From contig CAJTSL010000002.1 in the NCBI GenBank assembly GCA_910578845.1, forward strand, positions 72,464 to 136,463: 64,000 bases of DNA. Direction: 5' to 3'. The first letter of the stretch is position 1, and each line of letters starts with the position of its first letter. Below, piece by piece: positions 8,760-17,018 of the stretch. The notes beneath the pieces were generated by a model. That model did no database searches and was not told the DNA's origin. It saw nothing but the letters and a program-made list of their open reading frames with translations. Source of the stretch: an uncultured Lachnospiraceae bacterium (GTDB lineage: Bacteria > Bacillota > Clostridia > Lachnospirales > Lachnospiraceae). The position numbers and the translations under genes were made by a program.

Positions 8760-11060
8760 ATGATAAAATTATGGGACACCGGAGCGTATTTGTTACGGGG
8801 AGAGGAACTGATTGCAGAGCGGGCGGATGCGGCCGCGCAGATTAGGAGCAAGACAGGGAAAGACATCTCCAAGGACGAGGCGGCGAAAGGAACGATTGCT
8901 TACCGCATTTTAGAAGCGCATAATACTTCCGGCAATATGGAGAAATTGAGAATAAAATTCGATAAACTGACATCGCATGATATTACTTTTGTTGGGATTA
9001 TCCAGACGGCAAGAGCGTCTGGCTTAACGAAATTCCCGATTCCTTATGTGTTGACAAACTGTCACAATTCGCTCTGTGCAGTAGGTGGCACGATTAATGA
9101 AGATGACCATATGTTTGGATTGACTTGTGCGAAACGGTATGGCGGTGTATATGTACCGCCACATCAAGCCGTAATCCACCAATATGCAAGAGAGATGCTT
9201 GCCGGTGGTGGCAGGATGATTCTAGGCTCTGATTCCCACACTCGTTATGGCGCATTGGGCACTATGGCGATGGGAGAAGGCGGGCCGGAACTAGTGAAAC
9301 AACTCCTTTCACAGACGTATGATATTAATATGCCAGGCATTGTAGGCGTATATCTAAAAGGTGCGCCTGTTAAGGGGGTGGGACCACAAGATGTAGCACT
9401 TGCAATTATTGGCGCAGTGTTCCATAATGGATATGTTAAGAATAAAGTGATGGAATTCGTGGGTCCGGGCGTGAAGAGCTTAAGCGCTGATTTTAGGATT
9501 GGGATTGACGTTATGACGACGGAGACGACTTGTTTGTCTTCCATCTGGGCAACGGATGAGAAGATCCAGGAGTTTTATGACATTCATGGAAGAAGCGAAG
9601 CATACCAGGAGCTTTGCCCGAAAGAAGTAGCATATTATGACGGTATGATCGAAGTTGATTTGTCGGCGATCAAACCGATGATCGCAATGCCTTTCCATCC
9701 AAGCAATACGTATACGATAGAGGAATTGAATGCCAATTTGGAGGATATCCTTCATGACGTGGAGAAGAAAGCAGAGGTCAGCCTAGATGGCGCTGTGCCA
9801 TATTCTTTACAGGATAAGATCGTAAACGGCAAGTTCATGGTAGACCAAGGGATTATTGCAGGCTGTGCAGGCGGCGGTTTTGAGAATATCTGTGCGGCAG
9901 CAGATATTTTAAAAGGTTCTTACATTGGAGCGGACGGTTTTACGCTGAGCGTATATCCTGCATCTATGCCGATTTATATGGAATTGATCAAGAATGGATC
10001 TGCGGCAGCGATTTTAGAAACGGGAGCGGTCATTAAGACGGCGTTCTGCGGGCCGTGCTTTGGCGCAGGCGATACTCCGGCGAACAATGCATTTAGCATC
10101 CGGCATTCGACAAGGAATTTCCCGAACAGGGAAGGTTCGAAATTACAAAATGGACAGATTTCTTCGGTGGCATTGATGGATGCCCGTTCGATTGCGGCAA
10201 CGGCGGCGAATAAAGGCGTACTTACGCCGGCAACGGAATTTGACGGGGAAATCGGGACTTATCAATATTATTTTGATGCGGCGATCTATGCGAACCGTGT
10301 ATTCGATTCCCATGGGGTGGCTGATGAGAGCGTAGCAATCCAGTTTGGCCCGAACATCAAAGACTGGCCGGCAATGGGGGCGCTGCCAGAGAATCTGGTG
10401 CTGCGAGTCGTTTCGGAGATCCATGACCCGGTTACGACGACAGACGAGCTTATCCCATCCGGGGAAACGTCTTCTTATCGCTCTAATCCGCTTGGGCTTG
10501 CCGAATTCACATTGTCGAGGAAAGATCCCGAATATGTGAAGCGCGCCAAGGACATCCAGAAAGCGGAGACGGCAAGGATGGCGGGAGAGCATCCCTGTCA
10601 GGTACATCCCGATGTAAAGCCGGTCATGAATGTCATTAAAAAGGACTTTGCAGAGGTTTCTCATGAGAATACAGGTTTTGGGTCTACCATTTTCGCAGTA
10701 AAGCCAGGTGATGGCTCTGCAAGAGAACAGGCAGCGAGCTGTCAGAAGGTTTTGGGCGGATGGGCGAATATTGCCAATGAATATGCGACGAAGAGATACC
10801 GTTCGAATTTGATCAATTGGGGTATGCTTCCGTTTTTGATAGCGGAAGGAGAGTTACCGTTCCGGAATCTGGATTATCTGTTTGTTCCAAAGATCCGGCA
10901 GGCGGTAGGAGAGAAATGGGAAACGGTTACGGCATACACAGTATCGGTAGAGAAGGATTCTTTATACGCTTTTGAAATGAAGTTGGGAGAACTGACGGAC
11001 GAAGAGCGGCAAATTATTTTGAAAGGATGTCTGATTAATTATAACAGAGTCGAATCATAA
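8760..11060 (+). CDS. Aconitase-family hydratase (YbhJ-like)
   Basis: This is a 766-residue member of the aconitase/isopropylmalate isomerase superfamily, similar in size and layout to the uncharacterised YbhJ hydratase group. Counted from an in-frame TTG two codons upstream, the probable [4Fe-4S] ligands are Cys371 (in IIAGCAGGGF) and Cys432/Cys435 (in FCGPCFGAGD). The RNFPNREGS substrate loop matches the aconitase RNFxGR signature. SDSHTRYGALGTM is the conserved active-site segment. AGGAGG (8746-8751) lies eight bases before ATG 8760, which I take as the start. The substrate is unknown; no citrate-cycle or leucine genes are adjacent. The gene stands alone between a terminator and a short downstream gap. 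Confidence 0.85.
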   Translation: MIKLWDTGAYLLRGEELIAERADAAAQIRSKTGKDISKDEAAKGTIAYRILEAHNTSGNMEKLRIKFDKLTSHDITFVGIIQTARASGLTKFPIPYVLTNCHNSLCAVGGTINEDDHMFGLTCAKRYGGVYVPPHQAVIHQYAREMLAGGGRMILGSDSHTRYGALGTMAMGEGGPELVKQLLSQTYDINMPGIVGVYLKGAPVKGVGPQDVALAIIGAVFHNGYVKNKVMEFVGPGVKSLSADFRIGIDVMTTETTCLSSIWATDEKIQEFYDIHGRSEAYQELCPKEVAYYDGMIEVDLSAIKPMIAMPFHPSNTYTIEELNANLEDILHDVEKKAEVSLDGAVPYSLQDKIVNGKFMVDQGIIAGCAGGGFENICAAADILKGSYIGADGFTLSVYPASMPIYMELIKNGSAAAILETGAVIKTAFCGPCFGAGDTPANNAFSIRHSTRNFPNREGSKLQNGQISSVALMDARSIAATAANKGVLTPATEFDGEIGTYQYYFDAAIYANRVFDSHGVADESVAIQFGPNIKDWPAMGALPENLVLRVVSEIHDPVTTTDELIPSGETSSYRSNPLGLAEFTLSRKDPEYVKRAKDIQKAETARMAGEHPCQVHPDVKPVMNVIKKDFAEVSHENTGFGSTIFAVKPGDGSAREQAASCQKVLGGWANIANEYATKRYRSNLINWGMLPFLIAEGELPFRNLDYLFVPKIRQAVGEKWETVTAYTVSVEKDSLYAFEMKLGELTDEERQIILKGCLINYNRVES

Positions 11061-11091
11061 ACGGCAGATGCGTAATTTATGACAAAATCTT

Positions 11092-12087
11092 ATGGGTGAG
11101 TGGGAAAGTAAGCAAAAACGACATATTTTAGCTAAGGCGATTTGTATTGCAGGTTTCTTTGGGAGTCTGGTTTCTGTCTGCGCATTTGCAGAGAATTGGA
11201 CCAAGGAAACGGAGCAATCGGAAGTCAAGGCAGCAAGACGGGCAATGGACATAGAAATAGAGGAAGTACCGCCTATGCTCATGGCAATGGCAGAAACGAC
11301 GGAAGATGAACCGGACGTGACGAAGGAGATTGTGCGGGACCGCTTATTGAGCAGCGTTCCTAGAGCCGATTATTCCTATTCTTTTGATAAGATGCTAGGT
11401 GGTGCGAAAGTTGTCACCAGACCGGGAGACTATGGCGGATATAATGAAGGACAGTATCCGGTAGAGAATGTGGAGAAAGCTCCTTTATTTACGGAAGGGA
11501 TCGAAGGGGACGCGATATATCTGGACGGCAGCTATGGGCTTGAGCTAGCCGATATCGCGCCGCTTTCGGATTCGTACACGATTTCATTCTGGTTTAAAGC
11601 CGAAGAGCTTTGCGATTGGTCGCCGTTTATGATGATCGGATCTCATTTAACGGATACCGAAGGGGCTCAGAATTATATTAGTTTTAATAAGAAGACAAAT
11701 GAAAACGGTGAAGATGTCGTGCCAATCTTTAATACTATTAATGTGGTATATGATAATTCCTGTGAAGTGCGCCCATGTTTTGATGATAAAAAGTGCATTG
11801 ACTTAAATGATTGGAATTATATCACGATCCGGGTAGACGCTTCTCAAGTATCGGGAGAAGATGATACGAAAGTGATGGCATACCTGTATCTGAACAGTGA
11901 GATGATTGGTTGTAGTGAAGTTTCTAAGATGTGTTTTGACGGTGAGAACATGAAAGCGTATATCGGGATTAGCTGTTATGATAGAATGTTCCGCGCGTGT
12001 TATGACGAAATACATATTTGGAACTGCCTGCTTGATGAAGACCAGATTAGTACGATGTATAAAGCCTATATCAACGCCAATAGTTGA
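11092..12087 (+). CDS. Secreted protein with LamG-like lectin/glucanase fold
   Basis: The function is unknown. The 331-residue protein has a basic N-terminus and a hydrophobic stretch (about 12-31, ending CAFA) that looks like a signal peptide. A variable acidic region follows. From about residue 95 to 325 comes a concanavalin A/LamG-like beta-sandwich with the family patterns GIEGDAIYLDGSYGLEL, TISFWFKAE and DEIHIWNCLLDEDQI. Such domains bind glycans or proteins. Several cysteines lie in the sandwich. The ribosome site before ATG 11092 is weak. It lies between the hydratase and a calcium-binding-type protein but is probably not co-transcribed with the latter, because hairpins lie between them. 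Confidence 0.65.
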   Translation: MGEWESKQKRHILAKAICIAGFFGSLVSVCAFAENWTKETEQSEVKAARRAMDIEIEEVPPMLMAMAETTEDEPDVTKEIVRDRLLSSVPRADYSYSFDKMLGGAKVVTRPGDYGGYNEGQYPVENVEKAPLFTEGIEGDAIYLDGSYGLELADIAPLSDSYTISFWFKAEELCDWSPFMMIGSHLTDTEGAQNYISFNKKTNENGEDVVPIFNTINVVYDNSCEVRPCFDDKKCIDLNDWNYITIRVDASQVSGEDDTKVMAYLYLNSEMIGCSEVSKMCFDGENMKAYIGISCYDRMFRACYDEIHIWNCLLDEDQISTMYKAYINANS

Positions 12088-12176
12088 AAAGGCAAGTTAT
12101 TGACCGGAGTTTATTGGAATAAAATAAATAATCAGGCAGATTAAGGAAAAAAAGAAAATGGTCGATATATAAATTA

Positions 12177-12214
12177 CAAGGGATGGCTGCTTCTGGCCAG
12201 ACGGTCATTCCTTG
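12177..12214 (+). other. Long RNA hairpin in the 12.1-12.3 kb gap
   Basis: CAAGGGATGGC (12177-12187) can pair with GTCATTCCTTG (12204-12214) as an 11-bp stem with two G-U pairs. No T run follows it. It may be a 3' processing or stability structure for the upstream gene, or part of a structured leader for the downstream one. Confidence 0.4.
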
Positions 12215-12238
12215 AATTTCATGATAGCTTGACCACGG

Positions 12239-12286
12239 ATGGTATTTTTATGGAGAAAGGATTCCCCCTAAAGATGCCATTTTTTT
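12239..12286 (+). terminator. Terminator-like hairpin just upstream of a gene start
   Basis: ATGGTAT (12239-12245) pairs with ATGCCAT (12274-12280), with one G-U pair, and T(6) follows. The loop is long and can form an inner GG/CC pairing. It ends 40 bases before the next start codon, so it could terminate the upstream unit or act as an attenuator. Confidence 0.5.
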
Positions 12287-12325
12287 GTGAAAAGAAAAGG
12301 TGGTGGAGCAAAGAAGGAGGTATAT

Positions 12326-13390
12326 TTGCGAATTAATTCCAGCTTTATAGGAATGGAATCCGCCAGAAGTTATTCTTCTGTAACAGTAAGGTCTGCCCGC
12401 GCATATTCGGGCAGCGCCAAAAGCCTGTCGTCTGGAAAAGGAAATGGATTTCTTGGAGGCTTTTGGGGAGAGGGAGAAGAAGCCGGAGACGCCAAAGAAA
12501 GCAGTCATGCGCAGACTACTTTAGAGGACGTATCGCTTCACTTCCGGAATTTGTCCAATACAGGCAGGGTAAGCGCCAGTAGGGAGGAAAAGGATGCGAG
12601 GGAGAACATCAGGCAGCATTGCATGAAATTTTTGATGTATCTGTTGTTTGGTGATCGGCACAAGCAGGAATTGGATGAGCTATGGGGAGCTAACTCTTCC
12701 CAATCCCAAAATGTGGAAGCGACTACTTACGGTGTCACTAACATGTATTACCATAGTGAGACAGAAACGACATCGTTTTCCACAAGTGGCACAGTAAAGA
12801 CTGCGGATGGCCGGGAGATCAATTTCGGCATCAATGTGGAAATGAGCAGGAGCTTTACGGAGTATTATGAGGAAAGTTATGAGATTGGAGTCTTGCATTG
12901 TACCGATCCGCTGGTCATCAATCTGGACAGCAATATTGCAGAGCTTTCCGACCAGAAGTTTTTCTTTGATCTGGATTGTGACGGGAAGAAAGAAGAAATC
13001 TCGTCATTAGAGTCCGGCAGCGGGTATCTGGCTCTGGACCTCAACAATGACGGCGTCATCAATGATGGCAGCGAGCTATTCGGCACCAAATCCGGTAATG
13101 GTTTTGCTGATCTGGCAAAATACGATGCGGATGGCAATGGATGGATCGATGAAAATGATGATATATGGGATAAGCTGTTGATCTGGACGAAGGATGAGAA
13201 AGGAAACGATAAGCTTTATCATTTATCGGAGGCAGGTGTAGGCGCCATTTGCTTACAGAATGCCAGGACAGAGTTTTCCGTGAATTCCACGAAAGACAAT
13301 CGTAGCAATGGCATCATCCGCAATACTGGCGTATTCCTGTATGAGAATGGAAACGTCGGCACGGTGCAGCATTTAGATCTGGTACGCTGA
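12326..13390 (+). CDS. Protein with EF-hand/dockerin-like calcium motifs, function unknown
   Basis: I do not recognise a named family. The start is TTG 12326, with AAGGAGG (12314-12320) five bases upstream; an upstream in-frame GTG at 12287 sits inside the terminator-like hairpin and has no ribosome site. The 354-residue protein begins RINSSFIGMESARSYSS, has no signal peptide, and has a low-complexity Ser/Gly/Ala region to about residue 80. The C-terminal half has three Asp-rich calcium-type loops: DLDCDGKKEEI, DLNNDGVINDGSELFG and DADGNGWIDENDD. This pattern also ends many large adhesins and RTX-like proteins. Its place directly before spoIID may be accidental. Confidence 0.6.
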   Translation: MRINSSFIGMESARSYSSVTVRSARAYSGSAKSLSSGKGNGFLGGFWGEGEEAGDAKESSHAQTTLEDVSLHFRNLSNTGRVSASREEKDARENIRQHCMKFLMYLLFGDRHKQELDELWGANSSQSQNVEATTYGVTNMYYHSETETTSFSTSGTVKTADGREINFGINVEMSRSFTEYYEESYEIGVLHCTDPLVINLDSNIAELSDQKFFFDLDCDGKKEEISSLESGSGYLALDLNNDGVINDGSELFGTKSGNGFADLAKYDADGNGWIDENDDIWDKLLIWTKDEKGNDKLYHLSEAGVGAICLQNARTEFSVNSTKDNRSNGIIRNTGVFLYENGNVGTVQHLDLVR

Positions 13391-13471
13391 ATTCTGTCAT
13401 ACAGGATGACATAGAGTTTGGTAATGAATAAGGACACTTCTACATACAATGAAATGATAAGGGGTGTCTGG

Positions 13472-14497
13472 ATGGACTTATTTAGAATCGTTCTTAAGAA
13501 AACAAACAAAAGGAAGTATAGTAACAGTCCTGGACGGGATGTAATTATGGTACTTTTGTTTGTTTTTTTATTGCCATATGTTATTTCTTGTCTGTGGGGG
13601 CATGTCGGAGAAGAGTCGGCAATCCTTTTTAGACGTACGGAATCAGAAAAAGAGTGGATTGATGAAAATTATGAAGTGGAAATTATAGGGCAGTGGGGCA
13701 AGAAGCGGCTATCTATGCAGGACTATCTCGTGGAGAAGCTGGAAATGGTCATGCCAAAGGAAACAGAGAGCGGCATCTTATACGAGCCGGAAGCGTTGAA
13801 AGCACAGGCGGTGTTGCTAAGGACGCAGCTATGGAGCGCGATTGTCTCTGATAGGGAAGACGGGGACGGAACATCTGTCACTTTGCAGGACGATGCTTTT
13901 TTCCATTGGGAGGAGAATCCACTTACGTGGGAGGAAGAGTGCCTCTATCGGGAAGCGGTCTGTGAGACGGATGGCATCTACCTATCTTATGAGGGAAAAC
14001 CGGTGAAAGCGGCTTTCTTCCCAATCAGTAACGGACGGACAAGAAATGCGTCGGAAGTCATGCCTGGCGAAAATTATCCCTATTTTGCCGGCACGGAATG
14101 TGAGCGGGATCTGTTCGCCTCGGAGTATCAGAGCCGCTTGTGCGTGTCGAAGAGAGAGTATTGCCGCCTGATGCGCGAGATTTTCGATACGGATGCAACA
14201 GAAGAGGCGTTATGGGATTCGTTAGAGCTTAGTTATGACAGCGCAGAATATGTGATGAGCGTCAAATGGAACGGGCGGTCTTGTAGCGGTGAAATATTCA
14301 GGGATGTGTTCGGGTTAAATTCTTCGAGCTTCCGCATGGAATGGGGAGAAGAAGAGGTAACGTTCTATGTCAGAGGCGTTGGGCATGGGCTTGGCATGAG
14401 CCAGTATGGGGCGAATGAAAAGGCAGTTTCCGGGGATACTTTTGATCAGATTTTGCAAGATTACTTTTTTCAGGCAGAATTAGTAAAAATTGAATAA
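13472..14497 (+). CDS. spoIID: Stage II sporulation protein D (SpoIID)
   Basis: SpoIID is a membrane-anchored lytic transglycosylase that remodels septal peptidoglycan during engulfment, normally with SpoIIP and SpoIIM. I favour ATG 13472, preceded by AAGGGG; an in-frame TTG lies at 13418 without a ribosome site. The protein is about 341 residues with one N-terminal membrane helix (about 24-42). The SpoIID domain carries the family signatures EALKAQAVLLRTQ, SNGRTRNASEV and GHGLGMSQYGAN. The stop overlaps the first ATG of the spoIIQ-like gene (TAATG). Neither SpoIIP nor SpoIIM is nearby. Confidence 0.93.
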   Translation: MDLFRIVLKKTNKRKYSNSPGRDVIMVLLFVFLLPYVISCLWGHVGEESAILFRRTESEKEWIDENYEVEIIGQWGKKRLSMQDYLVEKLEMVMPKETESGILYEPEALKAQAVLLRTQLWSAIVSDREDGDGTSVTLQDDAFFHWEENPLTWEEECLYREAVCETDGIYLSYEGKPVKAAFFPISNGRTRNASEVMPGENYPYFAGTECERDLFASEYQSRLCVSKREYCRLMREIFDTDATEEALWDSLELSYDSAEYVMSVKWNGRSCSGEIFRDVFGLNSSSFRMEWGEEEVTFYVRGVGHGLGMSQYGANEKAVSGDTFDQILQDYFFQAELVKIE

Positions 14498-14526
14498 TGT
14501 GCCAGATTCGGGAAAGAATAAACACC

Positions 14527-15600
14527 ATGAAAATCAAATTCTCAAAAAACGATAGGATAACAGGAGGCAAAGTTTGGATTATGAGCATGAGAAGAAATAG
14601 AAATGGTGTAAGGAAAGAACGAATCATTATGTTGGCATCATCGGCGTTAGTGCTGACTGCACTGACTGTGACCGGTGTGTTCGTCAGGAGCAACCGCCAG
14701 AAAGAAGATGACAATAATGTCGTGGATTTCAGTGTCATTGAGAACAATGTCACGGAAAGCGCGGAAAATATATTGCCAGAAGAGGATTTAAGCACTCTTT
14801 TTACAGAAGTAGGAACGGATGACCTAGATTATGACCCCTACTTTCAGGAAGCCAATTCCGGCAACGTGGAGAACGCTGGCATTCAGAAAAGTGAAAGCGT
14901 CATAGACGGCAATGTGATAGACAGCATAGGAAAAATACCGGGAGCCAATACACAAGACGGCACAAAAGAGGACAAGAAAGAGAATATGAAAGAGGACACG
15001 GAGAAAGATACGGCAGAAAAGAACAATAAAGACACGCAAAAGAAGGCGACCGAGCAGCCGGCAGAACAACCTGCTACAGGTACAGAGAAGAAAGAAAGCA
15101 CGGCAGACGAGAAAAAAGAGACAATGAGCGAACAGCCGGAAGATACGGAGGCGATTGCAACAGCCGTACAGCCGGTGTTAGACTTTAGTGAAGAGGACAG
15201 GCTGGTATGGCCAATCGTAGGCGATATCCTGATCAATTACAGTATGGACAAGAGTGTTTATTTCCCGACGTTAGAGCAATATAAATATCATCCTGCCATT
15301 GTGATTTCCGCGACGGTGGGAGAGAATATCGCGGCAGCAGCAGAGGGCAGAGTGGTTTCTGTCTCTTATGACAGAGAGCATGGCAATACGGTCGTGATGG
15401 ATCTGGGCAATCAGTATGAATTGACGTATGGACAGCTCGACAATATCGTTGTAAGCGAGGGAAGCTATGTGGTGGCAGGCGATATCATTGGCAGTGTCGC
15501 ATCACCGACCAAATATTATAGCACGGAAGGCGCAAATGTCTATTTCAAGCTGACCAAAGACGGCGTACCGGTCAATCCGATGGCGAAGTTAAAAGAATAG
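14527..15600 (+). CDS. SpoIIQ-like M23-fold protein with degenerate active site
   Basis: The position directly after spoIID and the layout suggest a SpoIIQ counterpart, the forespore half of the forespore-mother-cell channel. The protein has a basic N-terminus, one membrane helix (VLTALTVTGVFV region), a long Lys/Glu/Thr-rich low-complexity linker, and a C-terminal LytM/M23 beta-sandwich (about the last 130 residues). The zinc ligands of active M23 enzymes are not present: the HxxxD position reads HPAIVI and the HxH position reads NVYFKL. It is therefore probably structural. The start is uncertain: ATG 14497 overlaps the spoIID stop, ATG 14527 has GGAAAG upstream, and ATG 14581 follows AGGAGG by 13 bases. 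Confidence 0.75.
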   Translation: MKIKFSKNDRITGGKVWIMSMRRNRNGVRKERIIMLASSALVLTALTVTGVFVRSNRQKEDDNNVVDFSVIENNVTESAENILPEEDLSTLFTEVGTDDLDYDPYFQEANSGNVENAGIQKSESVIDGNVIDSIGKIPGANTQDGTKEDKKENMKEDTEKDTAEKNNKDTQKKATEQPAEQPATGTEKKESTADEKKETMSEQPEDTEAIATAVQPVLDFSEEDRLVWPIVGDILINYSMDKSVYFPTLEQYKYHPAIVISATVGENIAAAAEGRVVSVSYDREHGNTVVMDLGNQYELTYGQLDNIVVSEGSYVVAGDIIGSVASPTKYYSTEGANVYFKLTKDGVPVNPMAKLKE

Positions 15601-15620
15601 AGTGAAATATAAAATGAAAG

Positions 15621-15643
15621 GAATGCCCCGTATGTGGGCATTC
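15621..15643 (+). other. Hairpin after the spoIIQ-like gene
   Basis: GAATGCCC (15621-15628) pairs perfectly with GGGCATTC (15636-15643). There is no T run after it, so it is not a typical intrinsic terminator. It may mark the 3' end of the spoIID operon. Confidence 0.4.
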
Positions 15644-15712
15644 TGCATCTGGTTTCGTACGCGGGATTAGATTAGGAAGCAGGACAAGATGTGGAAAGGG
15701 AGAAAGCGCAAG

Positions 15713-16891
15713 ATGCTGACGATTATTCATGGGAACATTAAGACGATGGCTAAGCGCGAATATCGGGATGGATTCGTGCAGATAGAAAATGGCAAGATTA
15801 CGGCGGTCGGTGATATGAAGGAGTATGGACATGCCGGGAAAAAGGACAAGCACAAGGTCTTAGACGCCAGAGGGAATTTAGTAATGCCAGGTATTGTGGA
15901 AGCACATTGCCATATGGGCATTACAGAAGAGAAGAAGGGGATGGAGGGCGACGACTGTAACGAGAGCGTAGACCCGCTTACCCCGTATCTGCGAGCCATT
16001 GATGCCATCAATCCGATGGATGCGGCTTTTGATGATGCCTTGCGTGCCGGGATAACGTCTGCGATGGTCGGGCCGGGCAGTTCCAATGTTGTCGGTGGGC
16101 AGTTTGCCTTTATCAAAACGCATGGCAGGAGTATTGACAGCATGATCGTCAGAGCGCCTGCAGCTATGAAAGTTGCCTTCGGGGAAAACCCGAAGGTAAA
16201 TTTTTCGGGGCAGAGCATGTCCCCGGCAACAAGAATGGCAATTGCGGCTTTGCTGCGGCGGGAGCTTTTCGAAGCCAAAGCATATCAGAGAGAAAGAAAA
16301 AATAATCCTACAGCAGAGAAAGATTTCCGCTATGAGTGCTGGATGCCGGTCTTAGAAGGCAAAATTCCTTTAAAGGCGCATGTCCATCGCGCAGATGATA
16401 TCCTGACGGCGATCAGGATCGCGAAAGAATTCGGGCTGCACATGACGTTAGACCATTGCAGTGAAGGGCATCTGATCGCAGAGGAGATCAAAGAAAGCGG
16501 CTTCCCTGCGATTGTCGGCCCTGATATGGCGAGCCGGAATAAGATAGAGGTCCAGAACATGGCGTTTAAGACGGTTGGTATTCTAAACAAGGAAGGTGTA
16601 TGTACGGCGATTACCACTGACCATCCGGTTTCGATGATCCAATTCCTGCCTATATGCGCGGGATTGGCAGTAAAATCCGGGTTAGAGGAAGAAGAAGGGC
16701 TGCGTTCGATTACCATCAATCCGGCGAAGATCTGTGGCGTTGGCGACAGAGTAGGCAGCTTGGAAGTAGGCAAGGACGGAGATATCGCCATCTTTGACAA
16801 TAGTCCCCTGGAAGTGTTCACCAAGACTTTATATACGATTATTGATGGAAATATTGTATATAATGATGAAAACATAGACTTTTTATGCTAA
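15713..16891 (+). CDS. Amidohydrolase-superfamily metalloenzyme
   Basis: This is a cytoplasmic amidohydrolase resembling the imidazolonepropionase/dipeptidase-like group. The protein is about 392 residues with the N-terminal beta-sandwich, the metal motif EAHCHMG, further metal-type histidines in KAHVHRAD and LDHCSEGH, and the catalytic Asp in TTDHPVS. The C-terminal GSLEVGKDGDIAIFD is the usual closing strand of the family. I favour ATG 15713 (GGGAGAAAG upstream). An in-frame ATG at 15689 would add eight basic residues. The substrate is not evident from the neighbours. Confidence 0.85.
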   Translation: MLTIIHGNIKTMAKREYRDGFVQIENGKITAVGDMKEYGHAGKKDKHKVLDARGNLVMPGIVEAHCHMGITEEKKGMEGDDCNESVDPLTPYLRAIDAINPMDAAFDDALRAGITSAMVGPGSSNVVGGQFAFIKTHGRSIDSMIVRAPAAMKVAFGENPKVNFSGQSMSPATRMAIAALLRRELFEAKAYQRERKNNPTAEKDFRYECWMPVLEGKIPLKAHVHRADDILTAIRIAKEFGLHMTLDHCSEGHLIAEEIKESGFPAIVGPDMASRNKIEVQNMAFKTVGILNKEGVCTAITTDHPVSMIQFLPICAGLAVKSGLEEEEGLRSITINPAKICGVGDRVGSLEVGKDGDIAIFDNSPLEVFTKTLYTIIDGNIVYNDENIDFLC

Positions 16892-17018
16892 AATGTTCAA
16901 GAGGCAATGAACAGAGCCCAATATAAGAATGACAAGCTGGCTGTTTACAGCCAGCTTTGCCAGGATTGACCGGATAGGGTGGGCTCGTGGCAAGAAAGTA
17001 AATGATAAAAGGAAGCTT

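Noticed and set aside
10143..10664. Long minus-strand open frame inside the hydratase gene
   Set aside because: It lies wholly within a conserved gene on the other strand, shows no recognisable domain and has no ribosome site. It is a shadow frame.
13397..13420. SigE promoter directly before spoIID
   Set aside because: CATACAGG is only a partial -10 match and no suitable -35 lies 13-15 bases upstream.
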